A program made the translations under genes and the position numbers. DNA of 64,000 bases from Mallotus nudiflorus (taxonomy: Eukaryota; Streptophyta; Magnoliopsida; Malpighiales; Euphorbiaceae): positions 740,001-804,000 of the forward strand of contig CANTUR010000645.1 of NCBI GenBank assembly GCA_947683625.1, in the 5' to 3' direction. Below the pieces are notes generated by a model, which was given only the letters and a program-made list of their open reading frames with translations, had not been told where the DNA came from and made no database searches. Below are positions 24,254-39,859 of the stretch, piece by piece. How positions within the stretch are numbered: position 1 is the stretch's first letter; each line of letters begins with the position of its first letter.

Positions 24254-27200
24254 TGTCACGACCCAAAATAGGGGCCATGACAGGTGCTAGGGAACAAGAA
24301 TTCTTTCGAATCCAGAACCTGTAGCAAGCCTTAAAATAAAATTAAAAAAAATTCAATAATAATAACATAAATAAAATAACTCGCAGCGGAAATAAATCTC
24401 ATAAATAAAATAAAATAATAATCCGCCAATAGATTTAATAATACAAATCCATCTCTTATATATATAAACCTTTAATACAATCTCAGTTCAAATCTTTAGA
24501 ATACAAATCTCATACAAACATAATACATAAATCCCCCAACTTGAATATAACTACTGCAGTGTCTAGTATATAAAATAAAATCAAGTGAGCAGTTTACATA
24601 ATAAAGCCAGGGCAGAAGAAATCCAGCGTAAAGGTCTGCTATTGAGGTCTGAAGACAAAGACTCTCCTGAAAAATAGTCAACGGAGGAGAGTCAGACCTC
24701 ACTGAGTGAATTGTTATAATATATATACATGCATAGCTAAATGACAATGCACACATTCAATAGTATATATAATAAATATATATACAGGCAAACACACAGA
24801 TGTAGCAAAATCATTTTATATAAATACTGAAAATAACATCCGTATGTGAAGGATCAAATAGAACCCTAGAAAATCACAATCTCAAACAGTGTTAGACAAC
24901 ACTCTAGCCATACAGGCTCACTTATTCCAAATAAATTCACTTGTTCCATTTGGACAATAGACTGGCCCCGATACACTAAGTCAACCGAGCTCCAACAGTC
25001 TGACTATCAGTGTAATTGGCCCTGAGATGCTTGGTCAACCGAGCTCCAGCAATCACATTCTCAAATCACATCTCACATCATAAAAATCAATCCAATCAAT
25101 ATCCACAAATAGGTTAGTAATATAACCTAAATTCTATCATCGTACCGGTACGTACTCGATCTTAGTGCTGCCCACTAGGTAGCACGTTCTATTGATATTC
25201 TTCATTTATATATCAAACATACATTCATGAAAAAAATGATGCATGACATTAATTAAAATAACAATATAAACTATATATATACTAGAAATATACAAAAAAT
25301 AAACTAAGTATATTTCCAGTATATATACGTCAAATGAATTCAATTTAGTTATAAAATAAATTATAAATATACTCAAAAACATTTTAAGAATAATTCATTA
25401 ATAAAACATGCATATAATTTAAAATATACCAAAAATATACCTAAGCAATTGTTAAACCATATATGCATATTTTATACAAATAAAGTATACATTTCTAAAA
25501 ACATGCATCCTAGAACACGTATATATAAGATAATAACTCACAGTTATTGCACTCCTCGAGAAGGGTCCGATGGGCCTGGTCCACTAGGCTTCAGTCTCGA
25601 TGCAACTAAACAAACAAACAACAATACAGAATTAGAATAAGTCTACCAAAATTCCTAGAGACTAGACTTAGAATTCTTGACACAAATAAGGAGTAGGAAT
25701 TCAACCGAATATCACGTTTTACGAGAATTCTATCAGAAATTCGGCAGAACCTTCCTTATAAAACGGATATCGCTCTACTCAAAGAATAGAGCCGGTCCTG
25801 CAAAGAAACACACTTCAAAAATATACTGTCACACAATCCCTTAGTCGGACTTCCAAACTACAATACCATCGACCGAGATTCACAATTCACGAAATATGCA
25901 CATAACACATTTAAATTCCAAAAATACCGAAAATGCTCTTTATAATCAAAATTTAGAAAATTAGATATTTAAAACATTGAAAATAATTATTTTTTCGATA
26001 ATTACAATAAAACCCTAATTTTAATAAAATATTATTAAAAATCCATAATTCCCGATAAATTCATAAATATTAACCAAAATACATTTTATAAATTCAAATT
26101 ACACAATTAGCCCTAAAACATATTAAAAATCGATAAAAACTCATTTATTTAGAAAAATAGTATATTATATATAATTTAAAAATAATTTACGAAAAATATT
26201 TTTAATTAGTTAAATATGCTAAATAATTTGTAGAAATTATTTTTATACCTCAAATAACTATTAAAACCAATTTAATTATATTTTTAGCCAATTTAGTGCC
26301 AAATTACCAAAATTCCCCTACTATATATAAATTCACTATAATTATTCAAAAATTCACCAAAAATAGTATAATTACTCAAAAATTAATTTCACAACATATA
26401 ATTCAATAAAATCCATAATTTATACTCAATTAACCAATTAATTTCAACAAAATACATAATTAACCTAATTTTCTAAAAATCACATAAACTAAATAAATTC
26501 ATAATAATTATACAAAAATCATAAAAATTACAATTAGATTTCTAAAATTCATTTTAACACCTATAAACACTATAAATCACAATTACATAATTTAATTAAT
26601 TAATTTACAAAAATTAGAAAATATTAATAAAATAATCAAAAATTCACAAAAATCAAAATAATTCCCAAAAATTTGAAAAAATTTATAGCATGTAGATTTA
26701 GCTATTAGGATCAATCTTTGTGAAGGAATTTTTCTTGAATCATCAAAATTGAAGCTCAAAAAAATCAAGAACACAAGTTGGCCAAAATTAAAAATTGCAA
26801 ACCTAGGGAAATCTAGACCAAATCAAGTGAAACCAAGCTTAGAAATGCACTCACCGGAGTTCAAGGAAGAGATAGAGACTGGTGGCACTTCAAATGGTGG
26901 CCGGAAACACGTTGATCAGCGATGACTTCAAGTTTCAGCTTCTTGAGGAAAATCCAGTCAAACAATGCTCGAAAAAGGAGCTAAGGGCGGCGGGATGGGC
27001 TGGAGATGGAGGAGGAAGGCTGACGGCACACTGACTGTGAGAAATTGAAGTTGCAGACGCCGAAAACAGGTGAGGGACAATCGGGAAGGTGGAAGATGGT
27101 CAGGTGGCAATATTGTAATTATGGTAAACTTTATATTTTGTGAAGTATATATGTATATATTTGTATATGTATAGCTATATTTTATATTATTTTAACATAT

Positions 27201-27637
27201 AAATATTATATGCACAATAATTATTCACCACACACATAATTAATAATATCTCTATACATATACATATATATACAAATTTAATTATTATTAAAACTATATA
27301 ATATAATATAATATAATTAAAATAAACCCTAATTTTATTTAAATGCGCATATATGCATGTACATGTATATATTTTTATTCAACATTTAAAAATCATGCAT
27401 GGGCTCATGAAAATTCACAAAACCGTCTAAAATAATTAATATTTATTTATTTACGTTTTAATTTTCCCGAAAATAGAACTCTCGAAAAAGTTTTACGGAG
27501 ACTTAAAATAATTAAAATAATTAAAAATGACTTTAATAAATAACAAACTAATTAAATAACTACAATTATATATTAAAATTATTAACACTGCATATCTCGA
27601 TGCAGTTTAAAATTATTTAAAAACTCGGGATATTACA
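24254..27637 (-). mobile_element. Solo LTR copy D (3,384 bp), antisense, TSD GTTCA
   Basis: It starts TGTCACGACC (24254) and ends GGGATATTACA (27637), with target duplication GTTCA at 24249-24253 and 27638-27642. It is inserted in LTR A in the same orientation. The minus-strand landmarks are a donor-like CCGGTGAGTGC near 26850, an acceptor-like TTCTTTGCAG near 25798-25807, the hairpin CTCTATTC-TTTG-GAGTAGAG, and the palindrome at 25141-25152. The micro-ORF that follows the hairpin in other copies has lost its ATG (ATA) here. Confidence 0.93.
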
Positions 27638-28779
27638 GTTCACAATTCACGAGATATACACAGAATACATGAAAATTTCAAAAATACCAAAAATACCCTT
27701 ATAAATCTAAATATATAAATTCATTTTATAAGTCCAAATTACTTAATTAGCCCAAAAACATATTAAAAATCATTAAAAACTCATTTATTTACAAAAATAG
27801 TATATTATATATAATTTGAAAATAAATTTTGAAAAATAGTTTCAATTAGTTAAAAATAGTAAATAATTTTTAAAAAATCATTTTTATACCTCAAATAATT
27901 ATTAAAACCAATTAAACTTAATATTCAACTAAAATTATTACCAAATTACCAAAATACCCCTAATATATAATAATTCACATAATATACAATAATTATTCAA
28001 AAATTCACTAAAAATTATATAAGTAGTAAAAAATTATTTCTCAACATATAATTCAATAAAATCAATAACTATACTCAATTAACCAATTAATTTCAACAAA
28101 ATACACATTTAACCTAAATTTCCAAAATTCACATAAACTAAATAAAATTATATTAATTACACAGAAATCACAAAAATTATAAATTAAATTCTAAAATTAA
28201 TTTCAACCTTGATAAACACCAAAAATCACAATTTCACAATTTATTTAATAATTTACAAAAATTAGAAAATATTAATAAAATAATAAAAAATTCATAAAAA
28301 TCAAAATAAATTCTAAAAAAATTCCACAAAAATTCTAGGATGTAGATTAAGCTAATAGAAACAAATTTTGTGAAGGAATTTAGCTTGAATCACTAAGATT
28401 GAAGTTCAAAAAAAATCAAGAAACTCAAATGGCCAAAAATGAAATCAAGCTTAAATCCTTACCAAATCGAGTTTTCAAGCTAAAGGAAGCTTGGAATCGG
28501 CTTCTATGGAGTTCTAGGAGCAAAAAAACACTAGAATCATAAAAAAACAGTGGCCGGACGAAGGAGAACGAAGTTAATTGTGAGTTTCGGGTTTCCTACA
28601 AAGGCACGGCCAAACGACGCCGGAAATGGGTGGAAGAAGGTGGCGGAGCAACTAGGGAAGGCAGCAGCACGTCGGTAGGCACACTAAATGGAGGGGAACG
28701 GGATTTGTAGCGGTGATGGGAGGGGGAGGGGGAGGGTTCGCGAGGAAGAAGACAATGGCATGAAATGTAAATTTTTGGT

Positions 28780-28901
<122 letters not shown>

Positions 28902-29025
28902 ACATTATCACTTAATATTAAAATATAATAATATTATAACTTAAAATAATCCCACACCACACATAAATATATATACCTTTACATATACATATACATATAT
29001 AACATATATAATAATAATAATGAAA

Positions 29026-29077
<52 letters not shown>

Positions 29078-29326
29078 AATATAATCGTGCATGAAACCAT
29101 GCAATTTAATAAAATGAACTAACATAAATAAATCAATTATTATTTAGGTATTATTTTTCCAAAAATATAAGTTTCGGGAAAATTTTACGTAGAAAACTTT
29201 GAATAATTTAAAATAACATTAATTATTAACAAAATAATTAAATAGTCAAATATATATTAAAATTATTAATACTACATATCCCGATACAGTATAAAAACAT
29301 TTAAAATCTCAGGTTATTACATTTTT

Positions 29327-30480
29327 ATTGTGTTTCAATAATCTCATTGGCACCTACAAGATCATCAACACTACAAACATCCTTTCTAGGATCAAGTGAG
29401 TTTAATTCATCAAATACCACATTCATTAACTCTTTAACTACTAGAGTTCTCTTATTAAAGACCCTATATGCTTTACTAGAAATAGAATAGCCTAGGAAAA
29501 TTCCTTCGTCGGCTTTAGAATCAAATTTCCCAAGATTGTCCTTGGTGTTCAATATAAAGCACTTGTATCCAAATACTCTTAGATATGAGATTTTAGGTTT
29601 TCTATTGTTCCATAGCTCATAAGATGTTTTATTTAAAATTGGTCTTTTGAAAACTCAGTTTGAAATATAACAAGATGTGTTAACGGTTTCTGTCCAAAAG
29701 TATAGAGGCAAATTATACTCATAAAGCATTGTTCTAGCCATTTCCACAAGAATTCTAGTTTTCCTTTCAACTACCCCATTTTGTTGAGGAGTTCTAAGAG
29801 ACAAAAATGTATGAGAAATACCATTTTCATTACAATAGTTTTTGAAAAATTCATTTTCAAATTCGGTTCCATGATCACTTCTAATAGAAGAAATATAAAA
29901 GCCTTTTTCTTTTTGAACTCTTTTTGCAAACTTTTCAAAAGCTTTGAATACATCATTCTTATGAGCAAGGAAACATACTCATGTAAATCTAGAGTAATCA
30001 TCAACCAATACATCTGCATAGTACATTCCTCCAAGACTAGCAACTTTAGTTGGTCTAAATAAATCCATATGTATAAGTTCAAGTGGCCTAGAGGTGGACA
30101 CTACATTTTTTTAGCTTAAATGAGGACTTGGATTGTTTTCCCTTTTGGCAAGCATCACAAGATTTATCCTTAGTGAATTCAAGTTTAGGTAAACCAATTA
30201 CAAGTTCATATTTACAACGATCGTTCAAAAGCTCAAAATTTGCATGTCCTAATCTTCTATGCCATGTCCATGTGCCATGGGAGATAGACATAAAGCATTT
30301 TATGTCTTTGTTATCAATTTTATTTAAATCAATGACATAAACATTGTCTACTCTTTCACCACTAAAAATAACCTTATTTTCATCAAGACTACTAACAAAG
30401 CAATTTTTAGGATAAAAAGTTACTTTATTTCCCATATCACATAATTGACTTATACTAAGTACTAATAACAAATTTTTTTA
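29327..30480 (-). pseudogene. Ty1/copia 5' part: GAG-pre-integrase and integrase (SIRE-like)
   Basis: Read on the minus strand from about 30471: VLSISQLCDMGNKVTFYPK, then the GAG-pre-integrase signature TWTWHRRLGHANFELL (about 30255-30205), the CDACQKGKQSKS zinc-side segment, and a frameshift near 30105. The integrase core is next, with DDYSRFTWV-, IRSDHGTEFEN- and TPQQNGVVERK-like readings in shifted frame (about 30020-29770). The C-terminal part follows to 29325 (FDSKADEGIFLGYS). All three acidic positions of the DDE core are recognisable. It continues at 16282 beyond the nested LTR block. The 5' half (gag, protease, 5' LTR) is missing: similarity stops abruptly at about 30475. Confidence 0.8.
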
Positions 30481-30655
30481 TTTAATTATTTTCACAAATT
30501 AGCTACTCTTATTATTATTCATACAAATTCATAATAACTTCTATATAATTTTAGTATGTAAATCTATGTAATTATTTTTATTTTAAATTATCTTAATTAT
30601 ACGGAACATTTCAATAAAATAACAACAACTATTAACTATTATTGTTGCTAATAAG

Positions 30656-30742
<87 letters not shown>

Positions 30743-30842
30743 ATTAACAATCATTACATAATGATTAGTTTTTAAATATTATTAAAATTAACATGATCAG
30801 GTACTATTTATAATATTTAAAAAGTTAACATAATCATTACAC

Positions 30843-30901
<59 letters not shown>

Positions 30902-30960
30902 AGAGAGAAATTGTTTAAAAATGGGACTACAATTATTTGGGCATGATGGGTCATGTGACT
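30481..30960. repeat. AT-rich gap with (TTA)n and (AT)n microsatellites
   Basis: No gene is seen. A (TTA)n run occupies about 30658-30741 and an (AT)n run about 30846-30899. The rest is simple AT-rich sequence. Confidence 0.85.
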
Positions 30961-32741
30961 ACAATTATTACAAAAAAATTAAAAGTACAAAATACTATTT
31001 GGAGTAGCATTTTGTACATTTCGCTACTTTAAGTAGTGTTTTGTGCCCTCTCTTCATATCAGGCTGCCAACTCAGTCAAAATCACCATAAAATGAAAAAT
31101 ATTTTCCCATTTTACCATATGAATGGGAATAAGTTTTAAAACCACTATAATTTGGAAAATAAAGTGTTTTTTCTCTAAAATGGTAAATAGCCCCTTCTAA
31201 TCGAAGTATCAGGATGTTATTACTTTTGAAGTTTTTTATCGAAGTATTAGAGCGCAATATTTAACCTTTTGGGTTTTTATATGTAAGGCTGATGACACAA
31301 ATTTCAAAGAATTTAGTTAATGAGTGAAACTCAAAAATCAAGTATATCTTTTTTTATTATTGCTTACATTATGCATGTGATTTTTTTAAAAATTATCATT
31401 ACATGCATTTAATTTTTCAAAAAATCATAGGGCAAATTGTAGACATCTAGTTTGATCGACCCGTAATAGGAGGCAAACTGTGGATGCTCAGTTTGATCGG
31501 CCCACAACAGAGCCCAATGATAACAACATGCAAAGCTTGAATGTAAGAGAAAGAGGTTTATATAGAAATTACAAAGGATGAAGTTTTCTGATAAAATTAG
31601 ACAAGACAAAAATGGCCTTTTAGGGTTAGGCCCTGAAGTTGATGGTCCAACAATTGTTAAAAGCAAAAAAAAAAAAGAGAAAATTTAACCTCTTGATTTT
31701 AAACACTAAGGCTGACGGTGTGGATTTTTAAAGGACTACCTCTCGGGTTTATATTCCCGAGGTTAATGGCATGAGCTTCCTAATTGTTAAAGAAAATTTG
31801 ACCTCTTAGTTTTGTACACCAAGGCTGACAGCGTAGATTTTTTAATTGGTTTTAAAGCTTTTTAATCAAAGTATAAGAATGTTATTGAATTTGGAAATTT
31901 CTGATCAAAGTATCAAAATGTTATTGGATTTGGAATTTTCTGATCCAAGTGTTAGAATATTATTGGATTCTGAATCTTCTAATCGAATCAGGATGTTATT
32001 AATTTTGAAGTTTTTTATCAAAATATTATAGCGCAAGATTTAACCTCTCGGGTTTGTATACCTAAGGCTAACAACACAAATTTTAAGGATTTCAGTTTAT
32101 GAATGAAACTCAAAAATCAAGTATATCCTTTTTTTTTGTTATTGCTTATATTGTGCTTATGATTTTTCAAAAAAAATTATCATTACATGCATTTGATTTT
32201 TCAAAAAATCAGGGGGCAAACTATAGACACCCGATTTGATCGACCCATAATATGGGGCAAAATATGGATGCTTGGTTTGATCGACCCACAACAAAGCCCA
32301 ATAATGATAACATGCAAAGCTTGAATGCAAAAGAAGACTCGACATCTTCTTGAAAATGGACTTAAGAACTTGAACCCATTCCAAGCCCAAACATATGTAA
32401 ACACAAGACTTAAACCCATAAATCCAAGTCCAAGCCTGTTCTTGCCTAAAGGCCCAATCCTAGGTTAGGGCTAGAGAGGTGACGCCTCATTAAAAAGGCA
32501 CTGCCTCTATAGTAATCACATCGATGAGGTGACACCTCATCGAAGAGGTGCCGCCTTTGTAATAACCACTTGCACCTACATTAAATACATAAGTGACAAT
32601 AATGGTTAAATTGATGGGCCCACCCCTACTAAATTGAACCTATTGCTTGAAAAGGAGTGTTTTGAGAGCAGACAGAGAGAGTGTAATGATGAGGGTGAAA
32701 AAGGGAGGTTTTGTCAAGGTATAGGGAATTAAAAAGGGTAT
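30961..32741. repeat. Non-coding repeat remnant, possible Tat/Ogre LTR part
   Basis: No protein-coding gene is seen. It contains a diverged duplication spaced 779 bp apart (about 31201-31530 and 31980-32340; anchor GAAGTTTTTTATC at 31228 and 32007). Between the two lies a roughly 45-bp minisatellite (about 31855-32030). It also has GAGGTGACGCCT-like repeats at 32476-32560 that recur at 36373-36460 across the inserted LTR F. These two blocks therefore belonged to one older element split by LTR F. Assignment to a Tat-type LTR is a guess from general appearance and the PBS-like motif at 37165. Confidence 0.35.
31855..32030. repeat. About 45-bp minisatellite, about four diverged units
   Basis: Units carry TCAAAGTAT-(A/C)-AGAATGTTATTGGATTTGGAA-like sequence, each followed by TTTCTGA. 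They are open in one frame, which produces an apparent repetitive peptide (SIRMLLNLE/SIKMLLDLE/SVRILLDSE). I regard this as a consequence of a 45-nt period rather than a gene. Confidence 0.6.
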
Positions 32742-35614
32742 TATCATGACCCAAATCCGGGAATCATGACCGGTGCTAGGGAATAAGAATTCTTTCGAAT
32801 CTGGAACTCATAACAAGCCTTAGAAATAAAAAGCATGCAATAAATAAATAAAAATACACCATAATTAAAACTTACATCGATATAAAAATAAATACTTAAA
32901 TGTCATTTCATAAAATAAAAATATTTTCATACAATATTCAGAGAAAGATCACATACTAAAAATAACATTCTACAAATACAAAGCACTATTACTGCAGTTT
33001 TCTAGAATATAACAAAGTTCAGATAAATAATTTACAAAATCTAGCCGGGCCTGAAGAAGTCCGGCGTAGAGGTCTACTACTTAGGTCTGATGATAAGGAA
33101 TCTCTTGAAAAAAAATATTGAGGGGAGTCAGACCTCACTGAGTGAATTATTATAATATATATACATGCAATCTAAAATATATATAGTCAGGCATCAGTAT
33201 ATATGTACATATATACCAGCATTTCACACATATGCTAAAGTTCATTTTGTATATATAATAAATGCATAAAATTATTTTAATTAAAGAACCAGAGCAGACA
33301 GTTCGCAACCTCAATCATAATAATCAATAGCCAAAAGGCTTAATCAAAATTCCAAGTATAATTTTTTTTTCCAACTTAAGGTAGTAGACTGGCCTCGAGT
33401 ACACTAGGTCAATCGAGGTTCTACAATCTCACTATCGGCATGACTGGCCCCGAGTACACTCGGTCAACCAAGGATCCACAGTCAGCCTTTCCCAAAACCA
33501 ATATCTCAATAACAATATCAGATTCTTAACCTAATTCTCCCATACTGTCGTGCAACAATCCTAGCGTAGCCTACTAGGTAGCACATGCTACTGCTATCCT
33601 TCAAATTATTCTTATAATTATGGAAAATGGTAAAATGCATAATTAAAATACAAGTGACATTCATTTAAAAAGGATATACCACTTATATACTAAACGTATA
33701 CCATAAATATACCATAAATATACTAAATGCAAATGTTGAATATATGACAAATATAATGAATATACATACACTAAAACATGCTAACATATATATGTCATAT
33801 ATATACAAATTATATACTAAAAACAAACTAAGTAAAATGTCACATATACTAGAAATATACCTAAAGAATACTAATAATATACTTCTTTATTTAATGTAAT
33901 AATTCATATCAAAACATCATAAAAACATGGATTCTCAAAAGCATGTATTCTATATGCAATGTATATATATAAAATAATAACTCACGAGTTTGCGTTCCAC
34001 GAGACTGACTCAACAGGCCCGGTCCAATAAACCTCGGTCTTAATGCAACTAGAAAATAAATAATAATCAAAATAATAATCAAAATAATTTCTAACTTATA
34101 CTTCTAAGAATTCTAAAGAAAGACTCGATCTAGGAATTCAAAACTCAGACAAACACAGAAATTCAAGATCCACTCGACATCACGTTTTACGAGAATTCTA
34201 CTAAAAATTCAACAGAACCTCCTCTATAAAACGGACATCTCTCTACTGATAGTAGAGCCAATCCTACAAGGAAAACACACTTCTAAATTCCACAAAGCTC
34301 AACACCTCAGATTGGGACTCCAAATTGCACAAATTCCCAACTGAGGTTCATGATTTCCAACAATCAATATAAAGTAATAAATATATTAAAAATCATTAAA
34401 TTCCATAAAATACCAAAATATAATACATTTAAACATTAAATCACTAAATATAATTATTTCCTCAATAATTAAATAAAATCTCAAATAATAATATAATAAT
34501 AACAAACATCAAATTTTTCAATAATTCCTCATATAATAATAAAATTCACTTTTATATACTCAAATAACTTAATTATATAATAAAAGTAATTAAAAATCAA
34601 TTTAATCACTAAAATAGTAAATAATATATTATTTGAATATAATTTTCAAAAATTAGTATTAATTAGTTAAAAATAGTAAATAATTTATAAAAATCATTTT
34701 AATACCCTATATAATTCTAAAATCATTTAAAACATATTATTTAACTATAATTTCAACAAAAATGCATAATTAACCTATATATACAAAATTCACATAATAC
34801 TTATAATATTCTCAAAAATTATATAAATTCACTAAAAATTATTCTAATAATTCTAAAATTATCAACTCAAATTAATAACACTAATTTAACTAAATTTTCA
34901 TTAAAAATAATTAATTAACATAATTATCAAAAATTCAATATTTTAATATTCAAAAATTACCCATAATTCAAATTAATTCAAAAAAATTAAAAAAAAATAC
35001 TTTTGAGAAGCTAAAGTTGCCAAATCAACATTTCTTAAGCAAGAATTTATAAATCAAACAATATCAAGCTCAAAAAAAAAACCTAAAATAGGCATAAACT
35101 AAAAACTTAAGATAACTCACAATCAAGGAAGATTGAGCTTAAACGGAACTCGAAAATAAACTCACATGAGCTCAAGAATTCAAAAGAGTCCAAGAACATG
35201 ACCTGAAATGACCGGAGACTCATGGTGGTACTGTAACAACTCTCGGTCTCTCTCTAATTCCGATGACTCCACAACTTCAGGTGATGGCAAAAGGAAGAGA
35301 AGAGGTGGAGGCGAGCTTGGGTGGCATCCGGTGGCTGTAGGTGGCACTGGTGGAGCTTCGAACAGTGCTAGTTGGTGCTACAAATGGCAAAAGTAGGGGA
35401 GGGGAAAGAAGAAGAAGAAGAAAAAAGAAAAAGAAAAAAGAAAGAAAGAAGGAGGTGGTTGACCCGATGCTTTTAGTTTTTAATCCCTTATATATATACA
35501 CACACAACTTGTATATACATATAGATATATATGTATATATATATATATAACACATAATACAACACACTATGCACATCACATGCACATTTGATAATAATAA
35601 TAATAATAATAATA

Positions 35615-35668
<54 letters not shown>

Positions 35669-35919
35669 ACATAATAATAATGACAATAACAATGAAATAA
35701 TAATAATAATACTATTTAAATTAATAGTAATGATAATAACTTTAACGTATTCAAATATTAGAACTCCTAAAAAAATTATTTTACGTAAACAAAATTCTTA
35801 GAATAAAATAAATAAATAATATTCACAAATAATAACAATAATATAAATAAAATTTAAATTTTATTAACACTATATATTTCAAAATAATTTTATATTATTC
35901 AAAATACATGGTCATTACA
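32742..35919 (-). mobile_element. Solo LTR copy F (3,178 bp), antisense, imperfect TSD GGTAT/GGTAC
   Basis: It starts TATCATGACCC (32742; the usual terminal TG is TA here) and ends GGTCATTACA (35919). Flanks are GGTAT (32737-32741) and GGTAC (35920-35924), a target duplication with one transition. It is a diverged, old copy. It keeps the acceptor-like TTTTCCTTGTAG (minus strand, about 34264-34275), the adjacent hairpin CTCTACT-ATC-AGTAGAG and a donor-like TTGTGAGTTA (about 35114-35123). A CT/GA-rich block and an AT run occur near its 5' end (35390-35550). Confidence 0.85.
35591..35665. repeat. Mirror trinucleotide microsatellite (TAA)n-(TTA)n
   Basis: About 42 bp of ATA/TAA repeats runs directly into about 35 bp of ATT/TTA repeats. 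The two halves are therefore self-complementary and could fold into one hairpin. It lies in LTR F. Confidence 0.9.
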
Positions 35920-37541
<1,622 letters not shown>

Positions 37542-37551
37542 CAAAACAAGA

Positions 37552-38060
37552 ATTTAAAACAAAAAAACTAAGAATAAAAAATAAAAAGAGAGAAAATTAA
37601 AAAATAAATATAAAGAAAAAAGAAAAAGTAAAAAAACAAGGATAGCAGAGAATAAGAACAAAATAGATAAATAATAAAGAAAATAAAAATAAATAAAAGA
37701 TAAAAATAAAGAAAATAAAATAAAATAAACAAAAATTTTAAAAATTGAAAAATTAAGGATAACATCGAAAAAGAAAAAATAAGAAAAAAGAAAAAAATAA
37801 GGATAATGGAGAAAAATAAAAAAAAATAAGAATAATAGAGAAAAAGAAAAAAATGAAAAATAAGAAAAAATAAGGATAAAATAAAAATAAGAAAGATAAG
37901 AGGAGGGAAAATAAAAATTTAAAATTTAAAAATAAAAATAACAAAGAAAAAAAGGAAAAAAATAAGGATAAAATTTAAAAATAAAAAGGAAGAGAAAATA
38001 AAAAAAATAATGAAGAAATAAGAAGAATGCAAATGGGGTAAAGACGAATAAAATTAAGAA
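37552..38060 (+). repeat. Purine-rich degenerate tandem repeat
   Basis: About 500 bp in which the plus strand is almost all A and G plus scattered T, with very few C. A core AATAAGGATAA recurs near 37642, 37756, 37799, 37872 and 37963, embedded in AAAAAGAGAAAA-type sequence. The long FFLF/LFFF reading frames on the minus strand come from this composition and are not genes. Confidence 0.8.
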
Positions 38061-39859
38061 AAGTGAGTACTTTTAAAAATAAAATGGATTTTCATGTAAT
38101 TAATAAAAAATGAGGTATTTTGCTAAAAATTAAAGTTCAATAATTGTAAATATGTGTAAATTTCTCTATGTTTAAGTACACCCAAAACATATGGTAAAAT
38201 ATTGTCTTAATGTAATTAAAATATTTAATTGAAAGTAAAATTTAATTTTTTTTCAAATGATGAGACTTCACCATTTAGATTATTTATTTATAAAATATTT
38301 TTTAAATATATAACTTAAAATATTTCAATTATCTGATGATTATATACAATAAATTTCTAGTAGATAAAAACTTCCTATAATCTTAATCAAATTAACATAA
38401 TCAAATTTTTTTTAACCGAGACTGATGAAAAAATTTAATGAGTATATATATATATATATATATATATGTAGCTCTCATTTTTTTAATACTAAACCGAAAC
38501 CCAAGGGTCACTTTTGACAGAAAGAAAGGGGCAATAGAAGAAAAGAATGAATGGTGGTTATGGATATGTATGTATACAAGTGGCATAGCAATGGAATGGC
38601 TTATCATGACTTTGTTACAACAACGATGCTTTGGTTGGTCAGCATCACCCTCTCCACAGAGGGACTTTCACCGTTTCCTGTTTCAATGATTATGTCAGAT
38701 TATCTTTAAGCTTTTTCGTTCCTTTTTCCAAATCAGAGCAAGAGCAAGAAGTAGACAGCAAACTTATCTCTTGCTACTCCAAGGAACAATTTAGAAAAAA
38801 TAAATTAAAAAAATTCAAGTATTCAGAATTTTTTAATAATGAAAATGACTTTATTATATATTGAGCGCAATTCATTTAATTATTCTGTATAATGACTAGT
38901 TAAATAATAATTATTTTGAGTGTATTGTAATGGAAGTAAGAAAAAGATTTATTTTTTAATTACAAAAGTATATGGTGGGGACATAATTATAAGGATGAAC
39001 ACATTAATTAGTTTGTTATTGCATGAAAACGATGCTGGAAGAAAGAAACACCCACTCTTTGTGGATATGTTTTTATTTAATTTTATAGTCCTAAACAGTC
39101 AGATTTTTGCAAAATTGCAACGAGTCACAAATGCATCTCTATCCTCATTTTCTCCCTTGGAGCTCTGTAATCCAGGCAGGAGACATGTCTTTTGTATACT
39201 TCTTTTGAACTGATGTAAAGTATAAAAGTAGAAAAGTTTCTAACGTTCTTAAGAAATTAATACTACCCACCTCATAATTTTAAAATCTTCTTATATTTTG
39301 TATTTCAATAGACCATATCTCTTTTTGGTAGAGCTATTTTTTTTACGGGGAATGACAAGTCTCAAATTTACATTTAAAAGGAATATAATATATCTAGATT
39401 AAAGCATTAATCATATATATATCATTATGTTTATATTAGTACTTTTGAATGAAGATAATTAGGAAGTGAGAGATTAAATTTATAATCTGTATAAATGTTT
39501 TGATCTCGTAATAAATTGATAAATTATTTTTTAAATGGATTAAGCTTATGCAACCTATAATTAAAGTATATTAATTAGTATCGAACGACATTTAAACCTC
39601 ATATTTTGCAGTACATGCCTCCTATTACATATTTGGATTCGTTTCCATAAGTTATAAACTTAATCATGGAACACCATTAATAATGAAAAAAGCATATTCT
39701 CTCCTTAGCTAACAATTGCTAATTGTTTAAGAATTTGCTAACAAATCATATAAGCTAATATTGGGTATGGGAAAACGAAGCACCAGAGCATGGAAAAGGA
39801 CTTGTTTTTTTCTTCTTTTCTTTCGTGGTCCTCGACCTGAAGAGGGTGCCGGATGCCTT
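38061..39859. other. Intergenic, no gene seen
   Basis: Short open frames (for example 38438-38689 and 38920-39213) show no recognisable domain, and several overlap simple repeats such as the AT run at 38443-38467. The base composition is less extreme than the LTR areas, consistent with single-copy intergenic DNA at the edge of the gene island. Confidence 0.6.

Noticed and set aside
31846..32031. Frame with repeated SIKMLLDLE-like peptide as a repeat protein
   Set aside because: The repeat unit is about 45 nt, a multiple of three, so openness follows from the minisatellite; no conserved flanks.
37568..37944. Phe/Leu-rich minus-strand frames as membrane proteins
   Set aside because: They are products of the purine-rich low-complexity tract; no start context, family motif or stable frame.
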